Assembly (NCBI RefSeq): GCF_001277175.1
Contig: NZ_CP012257.1
Location: forward strand, 1,922,001-1,986,000
From: Cronobacter universalis NCTC 9529
Lineage (GTDB): Bacteria > Pseudomonadota > Gammaproteobacteria > Enterobacterales > Enterobacteriaceae
Direction: 5' to 3'
DNA length: 64,000 nucleotides
Notes under the pieces: model-generated
The model's database searches: none
What the model was told of the DNA's origin: nothing
The model's input: only the letters and a program-made list of their open reading frames with translations
Part shown: positions 27,359 to 36,534 of the stretch, in pieces
Numbering within the stretch: position 1 is the first letter of the stretch
How the letters are laid out: each line of letters opens with the position of its first letter
Translations under genes and position numbers: made by a program

Positions 27359-27370
27359 TTAGCAAGCTAA
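27359..27370. promoter_or_regulatory. perfect SlyA box upstream of the cfa distal promoter
   Basis: TTAGCAAGCTAA is the exact palindromic SlyA recognition consensus and is identical to the box in front of slyA at 44090–44101. It ends 11 bases before the −35 element of the predicted cfa promoter, centred near −51. Confidence 0.65.
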
Positions 27371-27389
27371 TCACAAAAATTTCATATTA

Positions 27390-28565
27390 TCACGCGGCTG
27401 ATGACGCTGTGACCCGACGACGCCCGCGCAGCAGGAAGCCAAGACCGGCCAGCAGTACGGTCGCCAGCATGACGCTGGTGGTCGACAGCAGCGGGGTGGC
27501 GACCAGCCATGACACCGCCAGGCTTGCCACAAAACAGAGCCCCAGCTGGAGCGTGTTTTGCAGCGCGGCGGCGCGTCCGGTGGCCTGCGGGAACGGCAGC
27601 AGCGCGGCGGCGACCACGATCGGATAAATTGCGCCGTTCACCATCGCCATCAGACAGAAGGGGATAAGCAGCGTGGTGAGCGTAACCGTCTCGCTTAATC
27701 CCACAAGCCAGGTGGCGATAACGCTCAGCGCGAAGCCTGCCAGCAGCCACGGCAGCAGGGTTTCGCCCTGCCATTTTTGCAGCGCGCTACGGCAGCCGTA
27801 ACCGCCAATGAGGAACGCGATGGTTTGCGGCACATAGCTCAGTCCTGTCACCGCCGGGCTGTAGCCCATCTCATGCAGGATAAACGGCGAGCCGGTGAGC
27901 CAGGCGAAAAAGCTGGCGGAGCAGGCGGCATAAATCAACACATTGCCGCTGTAGACGCGCGAGCGCAGCAGCATCATAAAGCTCAGCGGTTCGCCGCCTT
28001 TATTGCCTTGCGGCGCGCCGGAAGGCAGGCGCAGCGCCGGGATCATCAGCAGTACCGTGATGGCAAACAACACTACAAAAATCGCCTGCCACGAAAAGTG
28101 ATTCAGGATCCAGCTGCCGAGCAGCGGCGCCAGCGCCGGAGAGAGGCCCACCAGCGGCATGATGGTCGCGAAGATACGGCGCGCCTGCTGCGCCGGGTAG
28201 CGGTCGGTCACCAGCGCCTGCCAGCTCACTGCGGCGGAGCAGACGCCCACGGCCTGAAGAAAACGCAGCGCCAGCAGCGCGCCTGCGGTCTCTACCCAGA
28301 CGGTGCCAAGGCAGGCAAGCGCGAAAATCCCCAGCCCCGCCAGCAGTACCGGACGGCGGCCAAAACGGTCAGAGAGCGGTCCCCAGGCCAGCTGCGCCAG
28401 CGCGAATCCCGCCAGGAACAGGCTCAGCGAGGCGCTGATAGCCGAGGGCGCCGTGTGTAAATCCGCCTCGATGACGGCGAACGCGGGCAGGTACATATCC
28501 GTCGCCAGAAAGCCGAGCACGCTCAGCCCGGCCAGCCAGCAAAGAAATCCTTTATCAGGTCGCAT
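27390..28565 (-). CDS. punC: purine nucleoside exporter PunC (YdhC), MFS
   Basis: The protein belongs to the Bcr/CflA branch of the major facilitator superfamily, with twelve membrane segments in 391 residues. E. coli PunC exports purine ribonucleosides and is induced by PunR in response to adenosine or related signals. Sequence landmarks are [18 protein letters not shown] in helix 1, [18 protein letters not shown] in the cytoplasmic loop after helix 2, and [17 protein letters not shown] in the second half. The start is the ATG at 28565; a GTG directly before it is also possible. It is divergent from punR across ~110 bases, as in E. coli. Confidence 0.94.
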   Translation of the reverse strand: MRPDKGFLCWLAGLSVLGFLATDMYLPAFAVIEADLHTAPSAISASLSLFLAGFALAQLAWGPLSDRFGRRPVLLAGLGIFALACLGTVWVETAGALLALRFLQAVGVCSAAVSWQALVTDRYPAQQARRIFATIMPLVGLSPALAPLLGSWILNHFSWQAIFVVLFAITVLLMIPALRLPSGAPQGNKGGEPLSFMMLLRSRVYSGNVLIYAACSASFFAWLTGSPFILHEMGYSPAVTGLSYVPQTIAFLIGGYGCRSALQKWQGETLLPWLLAGFALSVIATWLVGLSETVTLTTLLIPFCLMAMVNGAIYPIVVAAALLPFPQATGRAAALQNTLQLGLCFVASLAVSWLVATPLLSTTSVMLATVLLAGLGFLLRGRRRVTASSAA

Positions 28566-28676
28566 CACATTGACTCACTTCTTAATACGCGAAAGAGCCC
28601 GGAGTGTACGGAGTGCAAACCCGCTTGTGAAACGCTAATATTTGCCGTTTCCATTCAAAAATTTTGCAGGCAGAAA

Positions 28677-29588
28677 ATGTGGTCTGAATATTCTCTGGAA
28701 GTCGTCGACGCCGTGGCGCGCACCGGCAGCTTCACCGCGGCGGCGGCGGAACTGCACCGCGTGCCTTCTGCCGTCAGCTATACGGTGCGCCAGCTGGAGG
28801 AGTGGCTTGCGGTGTCGCTCTTCGAGCGCCGCCATCGCGATGTGGTCCTGACGCCCGCGGGCGCCTGGTTTTTGCGCGAGGGGCGTTCTGTCATCAAAAA
28901 AATGATGATCACCCGTCAGCAGTGCCAGCAGATCGCCAACGGCTGGCGAGGACAGCTCTCCATCGCGGTGGACAACATCGTGCGTCCGGAACGCACCCGC
29001 CGTCTGGTGCTCGATTTCTACCGGCACTTTTCCGATGTCGAATTGCAGGTGTCGCAGGAGGTGTTTAACGGCGTCTGGGACGCGCTGGCGGACGGGCGCG
29101 TGGAACTCGCCATCGGCGCGACACAGGCGATCCCGGTCGGCGGGCGCTTCGCGTTTCGCGATATGGGCATGCTGAGCTGGCGCTGCGTGGTGGCGCATCA
29201 TCACCCGCTGGCGCAGCGCGACGGCGCGCTCAGCGACGACAGGCTGCGCGATTACCCGTCGCTGGTGCTGGAAGACACCTCGCGATCGCTGCCCAAACGC
29301 ATCACCTGGCTGCTGGATAACCAGCGGCGCGTGGTGGTGCCGGACTGGCACTGCGCCGCCGATGCGCTGAGCGAAGGGCTCTGTATCGGCATGGTGCCGA
29401 CGCACTTCGCGAAGCCGTGGCTCGATAGCGGGGAGTGGCATGCGCTGACGCTGGAAAACCCGTTCCCGGACGCCGCCTGCTGCCTGACGTGGCGACAAAG
29501 CGATGCCTCGCCCGCGCTGCGCTGGCTGCTCGATTATCTGGGGGACAGTGAAACGCTGAACAAGGAGTGGCTGCGGGAGCCGCAGTAA
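28677..29588 (+). CDS. punR: LysR-type activator PunR (YdhB)
   Basis: PunR activates the divergent punC gene and so links purine nucleosides to their export. The 303-residue protein has the LysR winged helix at its N-terminus (SLEVVDAVARTGSFTAAAAELHRVPSAVSYTVRQLEEWL) and a type 2 periplasmic-binding-protein effector domain. The position between punC and purR is the same as in E. coli. The stop is 18 bases from the convergent purR stop, with no obvious terminator in between. Confidence 0.93.
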   Translation: MWSEYSLEVVDAVARTGSFTAAAAELHRVPSAVSYTVRQLEEWLAVSLFERRHRDVVLTPAGAWFLREGRSVIKKMMITRQQCQQIANGWRGQLSIAVDNIVRPERTRRLVLDFYRHFSDVELQVSQEVFNGVWDALADGRVELAIGATQAIPVGGRFAFRDMGMLSWRCVVAHHHPLAQRDGALSDDRLRDYPSLVLEDTSRSLPKRITWLLDNQRRVVVPDWHCAADALSEGLCIGMVPTHFAKPWLDSGEWHALTLENPFPDAACCLTWRQSDASPALRWLLDYLGDSETLNKEWLREPQ

Positions 29589-29606
29589 TACGGCTCCCGG
29601 AGGGGA

Positions 29607-30632
29607 TTAACGGCGATAGTCGCGGAACGGGCCGTCCGCCACCGAGCGGCGTTCGATCAGGCGCGGATGCACCTCGATGGTCTGCGACTCTTCGCGCTTG
29701 TTGACGATGCGGTCGAGCAGCATATTGAACGCGGTCTGGCCCAGCGTCTCCTTCGGCTGATGGATCGTCGTCAGCGCCGGGCTGAAGAAGCGGGCGTTAC
29801 GCACGTTGTCGTAGCCGATAATCGAAATATCCTGCGGCACGCGCAGACCCATCTCATCCGCGGCGCAGATAGCGCCCATCGCCATAATATCGCCGCCGCA
29901 GAAGATGGCGGTGGGGCGCTGCGGCTGCGAGAGGATCTGCTGCATGGCGCGATAACCGGATTCCGGCTCGAAATCGCCCTGCACGATCCAGTTTTCCGGC
30001 ACTTTGATGGCCGCTTCTTCCAGCGCTTTCATAAAGCCGGAAAAACGCCCGACGCCGGTGTTGCGCTCAAGCTGCCCCGGAATAACGCCGATATCGCGAT
30101 GGCCGCGCTCGATAAGGTAACGCCCGGCGAGATAACCGCCCTGAAACGCGTTATCGATAACCGAGTCGGTGAAATCCGCTTTCGCTTCGCCCCAGTCCAT
30201 CACCACCATCGGGATATGACGGTACTCTTCGAGCGTGGCGAGTAGCGGCTCCGGGTATTCCGAACACATCACCAGCAGGCCGTCGACGCGCTTTTGCGCC
30301 ATCATCGACAGGTACGCGCGCTGCTTTTCCAGATTGTTATGCGCGTTGCCGAGGATCAACGTATAGCCTTTCGCAAAGCAGCTGTTCTCAACCGCTTCGA
30401 TGATTTCGGCGAAATAGGGCGCTTCGCTACTGGTCGCCAGCAGCCCGATAGACTTGGTATGGTTCACCTTCAGGCTGCGCGCCACGGCGCTTGGCGAATA
30501 GTGTAATTCTTTGATAGCCGCCCATACCGCGTTGCGCGTCTCTTCCGCCACAAAACGGGTTTTGTTAATTACATGTGAGACTGTTGTTGTGGAAACGTTG
30601 GCTCGCTTCGCGACGTCTTTAATTGTTGCCAT
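29607..30632 (-). CDS. purR: purine repressor PurR
   Basis: PurR is a LacI-family repressor that uses hypoxanthine or guanine as corepressor to shut down de novo purine synthesis genes. The 341 residues start with the conserved DNA-binding head [33 protein letters not shown], followed by the hinge [18 protein letters not shown] and the corepressor core. Length and sequence match E. coli PurR. It is convergent with punR and has a PurR-box-like sequence upstream, consistent with autoregulation. Confidence 0.97.
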   Translation of the reverse strand: MATIKDVAKRANVSTTTVSHVINKTRFVAEETRNAVWAAIKELHYSPSAVARSLKVNHTKSIGLLATSSEAPYFAEIIEAVENSCFAKGYTLILGNAHNNLEKQRAYLSMMAQKRVDGLLVMCSEYPEPLLATLEEYRHIPMVVMDWGEAKADFTDSVIDNAFQGGYLAGRYLIERGHRDIGVIPGQLERNTGVGRFSGFMKALEEAAIKVPENWIVQGDFEPESGYRAMQQILSQPQRPTAIFCGGDIMAMGAICAADEMGLRVPQDISIIGYDNVRNARFFSPALTTIHQPKETLGQTAFNMLLDRIVNKREESQTIEVHPRLIERRSVADGPFRDYRR

Positions 30633-30676
30633 TAATAATCACTCCAGACCCCTGGCTGAGCCCTGCAAAATCACGG

Positions 30677-30692
30677 GTTAATCGTTTGCCTG
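30677..30692. promoter_or_regulatory. PurR-box-like site upstream of purR
   Basis: Read on the minus strand, CAGGCAAACGATTAAC fits the PurR operator pattern (half-site GCAAACG with a degenerate second half). It resembles the autoregulatory site of E. coli purR, 45 bases before the purR start. The second half-site is weak. Confidence 0.5.
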
Positions 30693-30924
30693 TACACACC
30701 CCTGTGTGCCACGAGGGGACGTGCGGCATGCCGGGAAACGCGACATTTATCGTGAGGAGGGGTCGATGGCCGGTACCGAATAAAGTAGCGACGAATTTTG
30801 GCTTATCTTTCCCGAAAGGGGAAGAGGGAAAACGCATATCTGGTTAAATGTCGCAGGATTTTTCGGCCCGTTTATGCAAAAATGCGCACTACCTGATTTT
30901 TATGGGGTCTTTAAGGAGAATACC

Positions 30925-31014
30925 ATGAGTACCGATCTGAAATTTTCGCTGGTCACTACGCTTGTTGTACTGGGCCTGATTGTGGCGGGCGCTTTTACCG
31001 CCATCCTGCATTAA
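30925..31014 (+). CDS. ynhF: small membrane protein YnhF
   Basis: The 29-codon gene encodes MSTDLKFSLVTTLVVLGLIVAGAFTAILH, given here only as its overall pattern: a short polar head and one hydrophobic helix. It is nearly identical to E. coli YnhF, a single-pass inner-membrane protein of unknown role. AAGGAG lies seven bases upstream, and an intrinsic terminator follows at once. It sits between purR and ydhP as in E. coli. Confidence 0.93.
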   Translation: MSTDLKFSLVTTLVVLGLIVAGAFTAILH

Positions 31015-31021
31015 GCGCCAG

Positions 31022-31047
31022 GCGGGAGCGCGTCCCCGTTCTCCCGC
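31022..31047 (+). terminator. intrinsic terminator after ynhF
   Basis: GCGGGAG at 31022–31028 pairs with CTCCCGC at 31041–31047, followed by TTTCTTAT. It is eight bases after the ynhF stop. Confidence 0.75.
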
Positions 31048-31278
31048 TTTCTTATACCATTCCTGCGCTTAAGCGCCTTTCGCCCGCCGTTTCCTTTCTT
31101 TTTCACGCTTTTCCCTTATGATTCGCTAATAACAATTTGCGCGTGTTTTTTAACACCCGTGCAATAATATTTTGCTGTTTTTGTCACTTATCTTTTCTGA
31201 CTGAAACTGCCATCCTCTCTGCATCCTGCTGTAACGTCGGGCATCTCCGGCGCTGTTGTAAAATTTCTGGAGCAATGA

Positions 31279-32445
31279 ATGAAAGTCAACTTCCCGTTAC
31301 TGGCACTGGCTATTGGTGCTTTTGGCATTGGCACGACCGAGTTTTCCCCGATGGGGCTGTTGCCGGTAATAGCCAACGGCGTCAACGTCTCGATTCCGGC
31401 CGCCGGTATGCTGATCAGCGCCTACGCGGTTGGCGTGATGGTGGGGGCGCCGCTGATGACGCTTTTGCTGTCGCACCGCGCGCGACGCAGCGCGCTGATT
31501 TTCCTGATGGCGATTTTTACGCTCGGCAATGTGCTCTCGGCGCTGGCGCCGGATTACATGACGCTGATGGCCTCGCGTATTCTCACCAGCCTTAACCACG
31601 GGGCGTTCTTCGGGCTCGGCTCAGTCGTTGCGGCAAGCGTGGTGCCGAAGCATAAACAGGCGAGCGCCGTCGCGACGATGTTTATGGGCCTGACCATCGC
31701 CAATATCGGCGGCGTGCCGGCGGCGACCTGGCTTGGCGAAACCATCGGCTGGCGAATGTCGTTTCTGGCGACCGCCGGTCTTGGGCTGGTGGCGATGGCG
31801 AGCCTCTGGTTCTCCCTGCCGAAAGGCGGCAGCGGCGAGCGTCCGGATGTGAAAAGCGAACTGGCGGTGCTGATGCGTCCGCAGGTAGTCAGCGCGTTGC
31901 TGACCACGGTGCTCGGCGCGGGCGCGATGTTTACGCTCTATACCTATATCGCGCCTGTTCTGCATCATATTACTGACGCCAGCGCGGCGTTCGTCACCGC
32001 CATGCTGGTGCTGATTGGCGTCGGTTTTTCCATCGGCAACTATCTGGGCGGCCGCCTGGCGGACCGCTCGGTGAGCGGCACACTGAAAGGCTTCCTGATG
32101 CTGCTTATCGTCATTATGGCGGCGATCCCGTGGCTTGCGAAAACGGAGATCGGCGCGGCAGTGAGTATGGTGGTTTGGGGGGCGGCGACGTTCGCCGTGG
32201 TGCCGCCGCTGCAGATGCGCGTGATGCGCGTCGCCAGCGAAGCGCCGGGCCTGTCGTCATCGGTCAATATCGGGGCGTTTAACCTTGGCAACGCGCTTGG
32301 CGCGGCGGCAGGCGGCGCGGTCATTCACGCCGGCTTCGGCTATAGCGTGGTGCCGGTGATGGGCGCGCTGATTGCCGCACTTGGCCTGCTGCTGGTGCTG
32401 CTTTCCAGCCGTCGCGAGGCGCAAACGGCGTGCAGCGCTGAATAA
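31279..32445 (+). CDS. ydhP: MFS efflux transporter YdhP
   Basis: The 388-residue inner-membrane protein has twelve hydrophobic segments and belongs to the AraJ/YdhP drug-proton antiporter branch of the major facilitator superfamily. The N-terminus LLALAIGAFGIGTTEFSPMGLLPVIA is the family hallmark, and LMTLLLSHRARRSALIFLM forms the loop after helix 2. The substrate is not known. The start follows TCTGGAG. It shares a bidirectional terminator with the convergent mepH, and the sodB gene that separates the two in E. coli is absent. Confidence 0.94.
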   Translation: MKVNFPLLALAIGAFGIGTTEFSPMGLLPVIANGVNVSIPAAGMLISAYAVGVMVGAPLMTLLLSHRARRSALIFLMAIFTLGNVLSALAPDYMTLMASRILTSLNHGAFFGLGSVVAASVVPKHKQASAVATMFMGLTIANIGGVPAATWLGETIGWRMSFLATAGLGLVAMASLWFSLPKGGSGERPDVKSELAVLMRPQVVSALLTTVLGAGAMFTLYTYIAPVLHHITDASAAFVTAMLVLIGVGFSIGNYLGGRLADRSVSGTLKGFLMLLIVIMAAIPWLAKTEIGAAVSMVVWGAATFAVVPPLQMRVMRVASEAPGLSSSVNIGAFNLGNALGAAAGGAVIHAGFGYSVVPVMGALIAALGLLLVLLSSRREAQTACSAE

Positions 32446-32466
32446 CGTCTGCTGGCGTAAAAAAGA

Positions 32467-32499
32467 AAACGGAGAAGGGTAACCTTCTCCGTTTTTTTT
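32467..32499. terminator. bidirectional terminator between ydhP and mepH
   Basis: CGGAGAAGG and CCTTCTCCG form a nine-base stem with a four-base loop (32470–32491), followed by eight Ts on the + strand and by TTTTC on the minus strand. It serves ydhP and probably mepH, which converge here. Confidence 0.88.
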
Positions 32500-32515
32500 G
32501 ATGTGAATAAACCGA

Positions 32516-33334
32516 TTAGCGAATGGTGCGCGGCGTCATCACCCGGCGCGCGCCGACATAATGACGCTGCCAGTAATCTTCGCTCAGCGACGTTATCTGG
32601 ATTTCCTGACCGCTACGCGGCGACTGAATAAACTTGCCGTTGCCGACATAGACGCCGACGTGATCGGCAGTGCCGCGGCCCTGGGTGCGGAAGAACACCA
32701 GATCGCCGCTTTCCAGCTCGCCACGGTTAACCGGCGCGGCGTCGCGCAGGTGATACATTTCGTTGGCGGTGCGCGGAATGCGGAATTTCACCAGATCTTT
32801 ATACGCATACCAGACGAGGCCGCTGCAGTCGAAACCGGTGCGAGGCGAAGCGCCGCCCCAGTGATACGGCTTGCCGATCTGGTTCATCAGCTTGTTCATG
32901 GCGGTCGTCTGGGCTTTCTTCACGCGCGCTTTGTGGGCATCCGCGATAGTCAGCGGCCCGCTGACGCATTTGGTTTTGCGATTTTTACGCGTTTTGCTAC
33001 AGGTCTGCGCGCTCAGGCGGCTGCTGGCCTGTTTAACGGAGGTGGCGGAAGCGCGGCGGGAAGCGGTTTTACTGACGGAAGAGGTGGTCTTACTGGTGCG
33101 TTTTGCGGTGGTGTTTCGCTTCTCGCTGGCGGTTTTCGCCGTTTTGGTCTTCGTTGCGTTGTTGCTTTTTTTGGCGGTTTTTGTGCTGGTTTTCTTTTTC
33201 ACCGTACTGGCGTGCGCCTTTTGTACCTTCGAGGCGCGCGTCTGCTCCGACGCCTGCGCGAATGGCGCAAATGCCAGTGATGAAGTCATTAATAAAGCAC
33301 AGAGCGTAAGAGCAATTTTTGTTTTGCGCGCCAC
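32516..33334 (-). CDS. mepH: murein DD-endopeptidase MepH (YdhO), NlpC/P60 family
   Basis: MepH cleaves D-Ala–mDAP crosslinks in peptidoglycan, in the periplasm. The 272-residue protein has a signal peptide (cleaved near residue 28), a ~100-residue low-complexity linker rich in Lys, Thr, Ser and Ala, and an NlpC/P60 domain. The catalytic cysteine is in TGFDCSGLVWYAY and the catalytic histidine in RGTADHVGVYVGNGKF. The catalytic half is nearly identical to E. coli, while the linker has diverged freely. It is divergent from grxD and converges on ydhP. Confidence 0.95.
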   Translation of the reverse strand: MARKTKIALTLCALLMTSSLAFAPFAQASEQTRASKVQKAHASTVKKKTSTKTAKKSNNATKTKTAKTASEKRNTTAKRTSKTTSSVSKTASRRASATSVKQASSRLSAQTCSKTRKNRKTKCVSGPLTIADAHKARVKKAQTTAMNKLMNQIGKPYHWGGASPRTGFDCSGLVWYAYKDLVKFRIPRTANEMYHLRDAAPVNRGELESGDLVFFRTQGRGTADHVGVYVGNGKFIQSPRSGQEIQITSLSEDYWQRHYVGARRVMTPRTIR

Positions 33335-33679
33335 TGAGCATTCCCCTGCATAAAGCCGGCAATCATGCCAACGGATGAATTTTAAGAGCTTGCTGATTCT
33401 AATCTAAAAAAATGTCCGAAGTTAAGCAGCAAATCGTGTTCAGAGCGTAGTTTCGTTAACCGGCGCACTCTTTTTAACCTGCTGCCGCTGCGTCGGAGCG
33501 CATTTTAGCGCGCCTTCTCAGAGGAGAATATCGGCAGCTTACAGAAAAGTGTTATTATTTGCTTCTCTTTCACCACGGCACGGCGCCGGGCTTAAGCGCA
33601 AGATTATGCATTTTCGGGACGCTCCGGAGCCGCTACAATGTAAAGCTAACGCCGTAATGACGCTTGAGGAAGTAAGACA
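33335..33679. other. divergent promoter region of mepH and grxD
   Basis: About 345 bases without an open frame that I can support. The region separates two divergent genes. It includes an AT-rich part near 33385–33415 on the mepH side, which is a reasonable place for that promoter, and the grxD ribosome site GAGGAAG at its right end. Confidence 0.4.
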
Positions 33680-34027
33680 ATGAGCACTACGCTTGAAAAA
33701 ATTCAACGCCAGATCGCTGAAAACCCGATTCTGCTGTACATGAAAGGCTCCCCGAAACTGCCGAGCTGCGGCTTCTCCGCACAGGCGGTACAGGCGCTGT
33801 CCGCCTGCGGCGAGCGTTTTGCGTATGTCGATATCCTGCAAAACCCGGATATCCGCGCGGAACTGCCGAAATACGCTAACTGGCCGACCTTCCCGCAGCT
33901 GTGGGTGGATGGCGAGCTGGTCGGCGGTTGCGACATCATTATCGAAATGTATCAGCGCGGCGAACTGCAGACGCTTATCAAAGAGACGGCGGCGAAGCAC
34001 AATCCGGCGACCCCGGACGCGGAATAA
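33680..34027 (+). CDS. grxD: monothiol glutaredoxin GrxD
   Basis: GrxD is a CGFS-type glutaredoxin that carries or delivers [2Fe-2S] clusters, often with BolA proteins. The 115-residue protein has the active motif PSCGFSAQ near residue 30, the cis-proline region NWPTFPQLWVDGELVGGCDII, and the glutathione-binding elements of the thioredoxin fold. Length matches E. coli GrxD. The start follows GAGGAAG. It ends at a bidirectional terminator shared with the convergent rnt. Confidence 0.97.
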   Translation: MSTTLEKIQRQIAENPILLYMKGSPKLPSCGFSAQAVQALSACGERFAYVDILQNPDIRAELPKYANWPTFPQLWVDGELVGGCDIIIEMYQRGELQTLIKETAAKHNPATPDAE

Positions 34028-34052
34028 TCCCGTCGCGCCTTATCGCGCAGAC

Positions 34053-34082
34053 AAAAAAGCGGCCCTGGTGGCCGCTTTTTTT
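34053..34082. terminator. bidirectional terminator between grxD and rnt
   Basis: AAAAAAGCGGCC and GGCCGCTTTTTTTT flank a five-base loop, giving a GC stem with T-runs on both strands. The two neighbouring genes converge on it. Confidence 0.9.
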
Positions 34083-34096
34083 TGCGCTGCGTTAGC

Positions 34097-34768
34097 TTAG
34101 TCGTTGTTCTGCGGCGTCGCGTCTTCCGCGGCGAGCGGCGGCACTGGCCAGCCGCCCAGGCGTTTCCAGCGGTTGACGATTTCGCAAAACAGCAGGGCGG
34201 TTTGTTCGGTGTCGTAGAGCGCCGAATGCGCCTGGGTGCTGTCAAACGCCATGCCCGCGGCGATGCAGGCTTTCGCCAGCACCGTCTGACCCAGCGCCAG
34301 TCCGCTTAACGCCGCGGTATCGAAGGTCACAAACGGGTGGAATGGGTTTCGTTTGAGCGACGCGCGCTCCGCGGCCGCCATCATAAAGCTGTGATCGAAC
34401 GTAGCATTGTGCGCCACCATGATCGCGCGGTTGCAGTTGCTCTCTTTCATGCCCTTGCGCACCATTTTAAAAATGGCGTGCAGCGCGTCATATTCGCTGA
34501 CGGCGCCGCGCAGCGGGTTGTGCGGATCGATACCGTTAAAGGCCAGCGCTTCCGGCTGAAGAATAGCGCCTTCAAAAGGCTCAACGTGAAAATGCAGCGT
34601 TTCATCGGGGGTGAGCCAGCCGTCGGCATCCATTTTCAGCGTCACGGCGGCGATCTCCAGCAGCGCGTCGGTTTTGGCGTTAAAACCGGCGGTTTCCACA
34701 TCGATGACAACAGGGTAAAAGCCACGAAAACGGTCGGACAGACCGGTCAGTTGAGCGTTATCGGACAT
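34097..34768 (-). CDS. rnt: ribonuclease T
   Basis: RNase T is a 3'-to-5' exonuclease that trims tRNA, 5S and 23S rRNA ends. The 223 residues show the DEDDh exonuclease motifs: VIDVETAGF (Exo I) near residue 20, [10 protein letters not shown] (Exo II) near residue 120, and [14 protein letters not shown] (Exo III) near residue 180 with the general-base histidine. The sequence is close to E. coli Rnt. gloA lies upstream on the same strand with a 95-base gap, as in E. coli. Confidence 0.97.
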   Translation of the reverse strand: MSDNAQLTGLSDRFRGFYPVVIDVETAGFNAKTDALLEIAAVTLKMDADGWLTPDETLHFHVEPFEGAILQPEALAFNGIDPHNPLRGAVSEYDALHAIFKMVRKGMKESNCNRAIMVAHNATFDHSFMMAAAERASLKRNPFHPFVTFDTAALSGLALGQTVLAKACIAAGMAFDSTQAHSALYDTEQTALLFCEIVNRWKRLGGWPVPPLAAEDATPQNND

Positions 34769-34863
34769 CAGCGTCTCTTAAGTTTGGGGAATTAAAGCAG
34801 CGCGCATTATGGCAAATTTCACGGCGGGATGCAGCAAGGCGGGCAGAACGCCCGCCGGAGGGA

Positions 34864-35271
34864 TCAGTTGCCGAGGCCGCGACCCGCGTCTTTCTCTTCG
34901 ATAAGCTCGATTTTGTAACCATCCGGATCTTCAACAAACGCGATAACCGTGGTGCCGCCTTTAACCGGGCCCGCTTCACGGGTGACGTTGCCGCCGTTGT
35001 TGCGGATGCGCTCGCAGGCTTCTGCGGCGTTGTCCACGCTGATGGCGATATGGCCGTAGGCTGTACCGAGCTCATAGCTCTCCACGCCCCAGTTGTAAGT
35101 CAGCTCGATCACCGCTTCTTCGCTCTCCGGACCGTAACCGACAAACGCCAGCGAATATTTGTATTCGGTGTTTTCACTGGTGCGCAGCAGTTTCATGCCA
35201 AGAACGTTGGTGTAGAAGTCGATGGAGCGTTGCAGGTCGCCAACGCGCAGCATGGTGTGAAGTAAGCGCAT
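34864..35271 (-). CDS. gloA: glyoxalase I (lactoylglutathione lyase)
   Basis: GloA isomerises the hemithioacetal of methylglyoxal and glutathione to S-lactoylglutathione. The 135 residues begin [30 protein letters not shown], with the first metal ligand, histidine 5. The other expected ligands are in [26 protein letters not shown] and [15 protein letters not shown]. It is the nickel-dependent enterobacterial type. It lies downstream of nemA and upstream of rnt; electrophile detoxification links it to nemRA, whose repressor controls gloA in E. coli. Confidence 0.97.
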   Translation of the reverse strand: MRLLHTMLRVGDLQRSIDFYTNVLGMKLLRTSENTEYKYSLAFVGYGPESEEAVIELTYNWGVESYELGTAYGHIAISVDNAAEACERIRNNGGNVTREAGPVKGGTTVIAFVEDPDGYKIELIEEKDAGRGLGN

Positions 35272-35330
35272 AAGATCCTCTTAAATAAACGGCTTGTGAT
35301 AATGCTTTTGGGTGAAACAGGATTTAAGTA

Positions 35331-35354
35331 TAGCGGCGGAAGGCCGCCGCTATC
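35331..35354 (-). terminator. hairpin after nemA
   Basis: ATAGCGGCGG and CCGCCGCTAT pair perfectly around a short loop, eight bases past the nemA stop. The T-run on the minus strand is poor, so it may be a weak terminator that lets some nemA transcription continue into gloA. Confidence 0.5.
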
Positions 35355-35362
35355 AATTTGGA

Positions 35363-36460
35363 TCACAGGGTGGGGTAATCGATGTAGCCTTCCGCGCCGC
35401 CGCCGTAGAAGGATTCCGGACGCTGCGGGTTAAGATCGGCTTTTTTACGCAGACGCTCAACGAGATCCGGGTTGGCGATATAGTCGCGGCCAAACGCCAC
35501 GGCGTCGATAAGCCCTTTCTGGATCAACGCTTCGGCTTTTTCACGGGTATAGGCACCAGCGCCAATGATCGCGCCATCGAAACGCTCACGCACTTTCTGG
35601 CGGAATTCGTCGGTGTAAGGCACGCCGCCCGCCCAGTCCGGCTCAGACATATGCAGGTACGCGATGCCGCGCTTGTTCAGCTCTTCAATCAGGTAGAGCG
35701 CGTCGGCTTCTTCGTTCGGGCCGTTGTCCACGTTCTGGAAGCTGCCAATCGGCGACACGCGGATGCCGATGCGGTCGGCGCTCCACTCTTTGCTCACGGC
35801 GTCGACCACCTCAAGCACCAGACGCGCGCGGTTTTCCACGCTGCCGCCATACTGATCGGTGCGGTGGTTAGAGGACGGCGACAGGAACTGGTGCAGCAGG
35901 TAACCGTGGGCGGAGTGCAGCTCGGCCATATCGAAACCGGCGTCGCGCGCATTGCCGACGGCTTTGCGGAAATCGTCCACGATGCCCGGGATTTCGTGCG
36001 TTTCCAGCGCGCGCGGCGTGGTGGTGTCCACACGAATTGCCTTGCCGTTCTCATCGCGCAGAGAAGTACGTGTGCCGGAATTAATGGCAGAAGGCGCGAC
36101 CGGCGCTTCGCCGCCAGGCTGGATGCTGCTGTGCGAGATACGCCCGGTGTGCCAGAGCTGCACGGCGATACGGCCATCGGCTTCGTGCACCGCGGCAGTG
36201 ATTTTCTTCCATGCGGCGATCTGTTCATCGCTGTGCAGACCCGGCGCGCCCGCGTAGCCTTTGGCCTGTGCGGAAATCTGCGTGGCTTCGCTGATGATAA
36301 GCCCGGCGCTGGCGCGCTGGCGGTAATATTCCACCATCATCGCCGTGGGGATATCGCCCGGTTCGATGCTGCGCAGGCGGGTCAGTGGGGCCATAAATAC
36401 GCGGTTAGGGGTGGTAACAGCACCCACTTTCAGCGGGGTAAACAGCTTTTCGTCTTGCAT
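35363..36460 (-). CDS. nemA: N-ethylmaleimide reductase NemA (old yellow enzyme)
   Basis: NemA is an FMN-dependent ene-reductase that reduces maleimides, nitrate esters and other electrophiles with NADPH. The product is 365 residues from the ATG at 36460 ([31 protein letters not shown]), preceded by AGGAG. Old yellow enzyme landmarks include [51 protein letters not shown] and [19 protein letters not shown] transcription terminator and a NemR-box-like site lie just upstream, between this gene and nemR, which differs from a simple nemRA operon. Confidence 0.96.
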   Translation of the reverse strand: MQDEKLFTPLKVGAVTTPNRVFMAPLTRLRSIEPGDIPTAMMVEYYRQRASAGLIISEATQISAQAKGYAGAPGLHSDEQIAAWKKITAAVHEADGRIAVQLWHTGRISHSSIQPGGEAPVAPSAINSGTRTSLRDENGKAIRVDTTTPRALETHEIPGIVDDFRKAVGNARDAGFDMAELHSAHGYLLHQFLSPSSNHRTDQYGGSVENRARLVLEVVDAVSKEWSADRIGIRVSPIGSFQNVDNGPNEEADALYLIEELNKRGIAYLHMSEPDWAGGVPYTDEFRQKVRERFDGAIIGAGAYTREKAEALIQKGLIDAVAFGRDYIANPDLVERLRKKADLNPQRPESFYGGGAEGYIDYPTL

Positions 36461-36473
36461 AGTCACTCCTGAG

Positions 36474-36487
36474 TAGACCGGTCGTCT
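36474..36487. promoter_or_regulatory. NemR-box-like sequence in front of nemA
   Basis: TAGACCGGTCGTCT resembles the NemR palindrome TAGACC-N4-GGTCTA but is one base shorter in the second half. It lies 14 bases before the nemA ATG. Binding is inferred. Confidence 0.5.
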
Positions 36488-36502
36488 TGTAATGAGCGAA
36501 AT

Positions 36503-36531
36503 AAAAAAGCGCTGCCTTGCGGCAGGCGCTC
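36503..36531 (-). terminator. intrinsic terminator between nemR and nemA
   Basis: On the minus strand AGCGCCTGCC-GCAA-GGCAGCGCT folds into a stem with a tight GCAA loop (one unpaired base), followed by six Ts. It begins four bases after the nemR stop. Confidence 0.8.
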
Positions 36532-36534
36532 TCT

